A stretch of 7,576 nt of DNA. It comes from DATBLE01 sp046735055. Lineage in GTDB: Bacteria; Actinomycetota; Thermoleophilia; Gaiellales; Gaiellaceae. The position numbers and the translations under genes are program-made. Under the pieces are notes generated by a model. That model was not told the origin of the DNA and did no database searches. It saw nothing but the letters and a program-made list of their open reading frames with translations. Location of the stretch: assembly GCA_046735055.1 (NCBI GenBank), contig JBKPSO010000047.1, positions 1 to 7,576 of the forward strand, in the 5' to 3' direction. The first letter of the stretch is position 1, and each line of letters starts with the position of its first letter. This document shows positions 6,073 through 7,576 of the stretch, piece by piece.

Positions 6073-7182
6073 GTGGACGTCCTCCCGCTGCTCGAGTGGC
6101 TGGTCTCGATCGACTCCGTCAACCCGGGGCTCGGCGGGCCGGGCGAGGAGGAGATCGCGATGTTCGTCGCGGATTGGGCCCGGCGGGCCGGGCTCGAGGT
6201 CGAACTCGACGAGGCTTCCCCCGGCCGACCAAACGTGATCGCGACCGCGCGTGGCACGGGCGGCGGCCGCACGCTGCTTTTGAACGCGCACACCGACACG
6301 GTCGGCCACGAGGGGATGACCGACCCGCTGACGCCGCGGGTCGAGGACGGCCGGCTGTACGGACGCGGCGGCTACGACATGAAGGGCGGTCTCGCAGCGT
6401 GCCTCGTCGCCGCCGCCGAGGCCGGGCGGCGCGGGCTGCGCGGCGACGTCGTCGTCACCGCCGTCGTCGACGAGGAGTTGACGAGCATCGGCACGCAGTC
6501 GGTGCTGGAGCACGTGCGCGCCGACGCAGCGATCGTCGCGGAGCCGACGCAGATGGAGGTCGCCGTCGCGCACAAGGGGTTCGTCGCGTTCGAGGTCGAG
6601 ACGCACGGCCAGGCGGCCCACGGCTCGCGCCCCGATCTCGGGATCGACGCGATCGCGAAGATGGGCCACGTCCTCGTCGGGCTGCAGGAGCTCGACCGGT
6701 CGCTGAGAGCGCGCCCGACGCACCGGCTGCTCGGCGCGGGCTCGGTGCACGCCGGCGTCGTCGCCGGCGGGTCGGCATTCTCGACGTACCCCGAGCGCTG
6801 CGTGTTACAGGCCGAGCGTCGCACCGTGCCCGGTGAGTCCCTCCACCAGGTCGACGCGGAGCTCCAGGGACTGCTCGACCGCCTCCAGCGCGGCGACCCG
6901 GACTTCGAGAGCACGTGGCGGACGGTCGCCGCGCGCCACCCGTTCGAAGTCGACGAGGGCGAGGAGATCGTCCGCCTCGTCCGCTTGCACGCGGGCGCCG
7001 GGACGCCGGTCGGCGAGAGCTACTGGGCCGACTCGGCGCTGATCGCAGAGCTGCTGATCCCCACGGTCCTGTTCGGCCCGGGCGGCGACGGCGCGCACGC
7101 GCCCGTCGAGTGGGTCTCGGTCGCGGACGTCGAGCGCTGTGCGGCGATCTTTCTCTCGGTGGCGACCGAGTTCTGCGCGTAA
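6073..7182 (+). CDS. M20 family metallopeptidase (ArgE/DapE/ACY1/CPG2-like)
   Basis: This 369-residue protein has the di-zinc M20 hydrolase layout at full length. The metal and catalytic residues are in order: His73 and Asp75 in NAHTDTVG, bridging Asp102 in GRGGYDMKGG, general base Glu134 and metal ligand Glu135 in VVDEEL, Glu157 in IVAEPT, and His342 in GGDGAHAPVEWVSV. The lid/dimerisation domain lies between about 170 and 290 and includes the conserved AAHGSRPDLGIDAI (181-194). Such enzymes remove acyl groups from amino acids (acetylornithine, succinyl-diaminopimelate) or cleave small peptides in the cytoplasm. The exact substrate is open, and no arginine or lysine biosynthesis genes lie nearby to favour ArgE or DapE. 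The GTG at 6073 begins at family homology (DVLPLLEWLVSIDSVNPG) and fits a leaderless start. The divergent partner is a kynureninase-like PLP enzyme, so a deacylase acting with it on the same substrate class is a reasonable but unproven idea. Confidence 0.92.
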   Translation: MDVLPLLEWLVSIDSVNPGLGGPGEEEIAMFVADWARRAGLEVELDEASPGRPNVIATARGTGGGRTLLLNAHTDTVGHEGMTDPLTPRVEDGRLYGRGGYDMKGGLAACLVAAAEAGRRGLRGDVVVTAVVDEELTSIGTQSVLEHVRADAAIVAEPTQMEVAVAHKGFVAFEVETHGQAAHGSRPDLGIDAIAKMGHVLVGLQELDRSLRARPTHRLLGAGSVHAGVVAGGSAFSTYPERCVLQAERRTVPGESLHQVDAELQGLLDRLQRGDPDFESTWRTVAARHPFEVDEGEEIVRLVRLHAGAGTPVGESYWADSALIAELLIPTVLFGPGGDGAHAPVEWVSVADVERCAAIFLSVATEFCA

Positions 7183-7190
7183 CGCTCGCC

Positions 7191-7207
7191 GCGGCCCTTC
7201 GGGCCGC
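7191..7207 (+). terminator. Hairpin just after the M20 peptidase gene
   Basis: GCGGCCC (7191-7197), loop TTC and GGGCCGC (7201-7207) form a perfect 7-bp stem of G-C pairs starting 8 bases after the peptidase stop. It is a likely terminator, though without a U tract. It is the first of three hairpins in the 186-bp gap before the converging epimerase gene. Confidence 0.55.
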
Positions 7208-7219
7208 GAAGCTCGCTCG

Positions 7220-7248
7220 CACGGGGGAAACAGCCGGTTTCCCCCGTG
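7220..7248. terminator. Long hairpin between convergent genes, probable bidirectional terminator
   Basis: CACGGGGGAAAC (7220-7231) pairs perfectly with GTTTCCCCCGTG (7237-7248) across a 5-base loop, a 12-bp stem. It lies between the converging peptidase and epimerase genes, the expected place for a shared terminator. A repeated intergenic palindrome is an alternative reading. Confidence 0.6.
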
Positions 7249-7268
7249 AGCCCCCTTCCCTCCGCTGA

Positions 7269-7288
7269 CGGCAAACGGTTGTTTGCCG
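7269..7288. repeat. Third hairpin of the intergenic cluster
   Basis: CGGCAAAC (7269-7276), loop GGTT and GTTTGCCG (7281-7288) form a perfect 8-bp stem. Part of it, AACGGTTG (7274-7281), recurs at 7315-7322 in a similar setting (GGCGAACGGTTGCTGC) that no longer folds well. It may be the epimerase gene's terminator or part of a repeat-like module. Confidence 0.5.
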
Positions 7289-7368
7289 CGCCCGCCATGT
7301 CGGTCGCGGCGGCGAACGGTTGCTGCGAGAGCGTCTCTGGCGAGCAGATCGCCTCAACGGGATACACG

Positions 7369-7576
7369 TCAACTGATCCTCTTCAGTAGCCCCAGCGCCT
7401 GCTGGTTCCACGGCACGCGGTGCGTGACGCCCGCGGCGGCGAGGGAATCGCGGTGCTCGAGGTACCAGTCGTAGGTGCGGCAGAGGGCCTTCGCGTTCGA
7501 GAACCGCGGTGACCAGCCAAGCACCTCCTGGGCCCGCTCGATCGCGACGAACGACTCGCGGTGCGCCGTCTTGTAG
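7369..7576 (-). CDS. NAD-dependent epimerase/dehydratase (sugar-nucleotide epimerase-like), C-terminal 68 codons only
   Basis: A leftward frame enters from the right edge and ends with TGA at 7369-7371. The residues include FVAIERAQEVLGWSPRFSNA (about 9-28), the usual C-terminal substrate-domain segment of extended short-chain dehydrogenases acting on nucleotide sugars (I/E-x-A-x-x-x-L-G-W-x-P). This is followed by LCRTYDWYLEHRDSL and a tail THRVPWNQQALGLLKRIS. The NAD-binding Rossmann domain and the YxxxK catalytic site lie outside the window, so the exact reaction (epimerase, dehydratase or reductase) cannot be assigned. It converges on the peptidase gene across the hairpin cluster at 7191-7288. 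Confidence 0.8.
   Translation of the reverse strand, partial: YKTAHRESFVAIERAQEVLGWSPRFSNAKALCRTYDWYLEHRDSLAAAGVTHRVPWNQQALGLLKRIS

Noticed and set aside
6048..6299. 84-codon N-terminal extension of the class V PLP enzyme
   Set aside because: It would be antisense to the start of the peptidase gene, its residues are Ser/Thr/Pro-rich shadow sequence, and family homology begins only at the GTG at 6047.
4837..6750. 637-codon minus-strand frame across the PLP enzyme and peptidase
   Set aside because: It is out of frame with the PLP enzyme and antisense to the peptidase; composition is Arg/Ala/Pro-rich and no family is recognisable.

Overview
This is a 7.6 kb stretch of high-GC bacterial chromosome. 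It carries six protein genes (two cut by the window edges) and one decayed gene. High G+C, GTG starts, near-leaderless starts preceded by TANNNT -10 boxes, and the flavour of the proteins all suggest an actinobacterium. The proteins in question are a compact actinobacterial-type DUF72 protein, a sugar-nucleotide epimerase tail and a polyvinyl-alcohol-dehydrogenase-like PQQ propeller. My guess is the soil class Thermoleophilia, but this is inference from style and not a phylogenetic result. There are no rRNA or tRNA genes, no CRISPR array and no recognisable transposase, integrase or phage gene.

Left part (1-3813). The C-terminal three quarters or so of a family 2 glycoside hydrolase runs rightward and ends 6 bp from the end of a convergent phytanoyl-CoA-dioxygenase-like Fe(II)/2-oxoglutarate oxygenase gene. 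Divergent from the oxygenase, across 89 bp, is an AraC-type regulator with an N-terminal cupin-like sensor. The regulator probably controls the oxygenase and/or itself, and glycosidase, oxygenase and regulator look like a small carbohydrate or plant-metabolite utilisation locus. A DUF72 gene follows on the same strand as the regulator and ends at a strong hairpin.

Middle (3815-4895). A leftward PQQ-type beta-propeller gene is broken in two ways. Homology starts abruptly in mid-protein near 4703, and a single extra base near 4325 splits the rest into two frames. The 190 bp between this remnant and the next gene hold two small hairpins but no convincing gene.

Right part (4896-7576). A kynureninase-like class V PLP enzyme (leftward) and an M20 (ArgE/DapE/ACY1-type) metallopeptidase or deacylase (rightward) diverge from a gap of only 25 bp. 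In that gap two oppositely oriented -10 boxes overlap, so the pair looks like one co-controlled unit with near-leaderless transcripts. Downstream of the peptidase are three closely spaced perfect hairpins, then the C-terminal 68 codons of a leftward NAD-dependent sugar-nucleotide epimerase running off the right edge.

The best candidates for a second look are the overlapping bidirectional promoter between the PLP enzyme and the peptidase, the doubly damaged PQQ propeller gene, and the hairpin cluster at 7191-7288. I did not find a clearly new multi-gene system.
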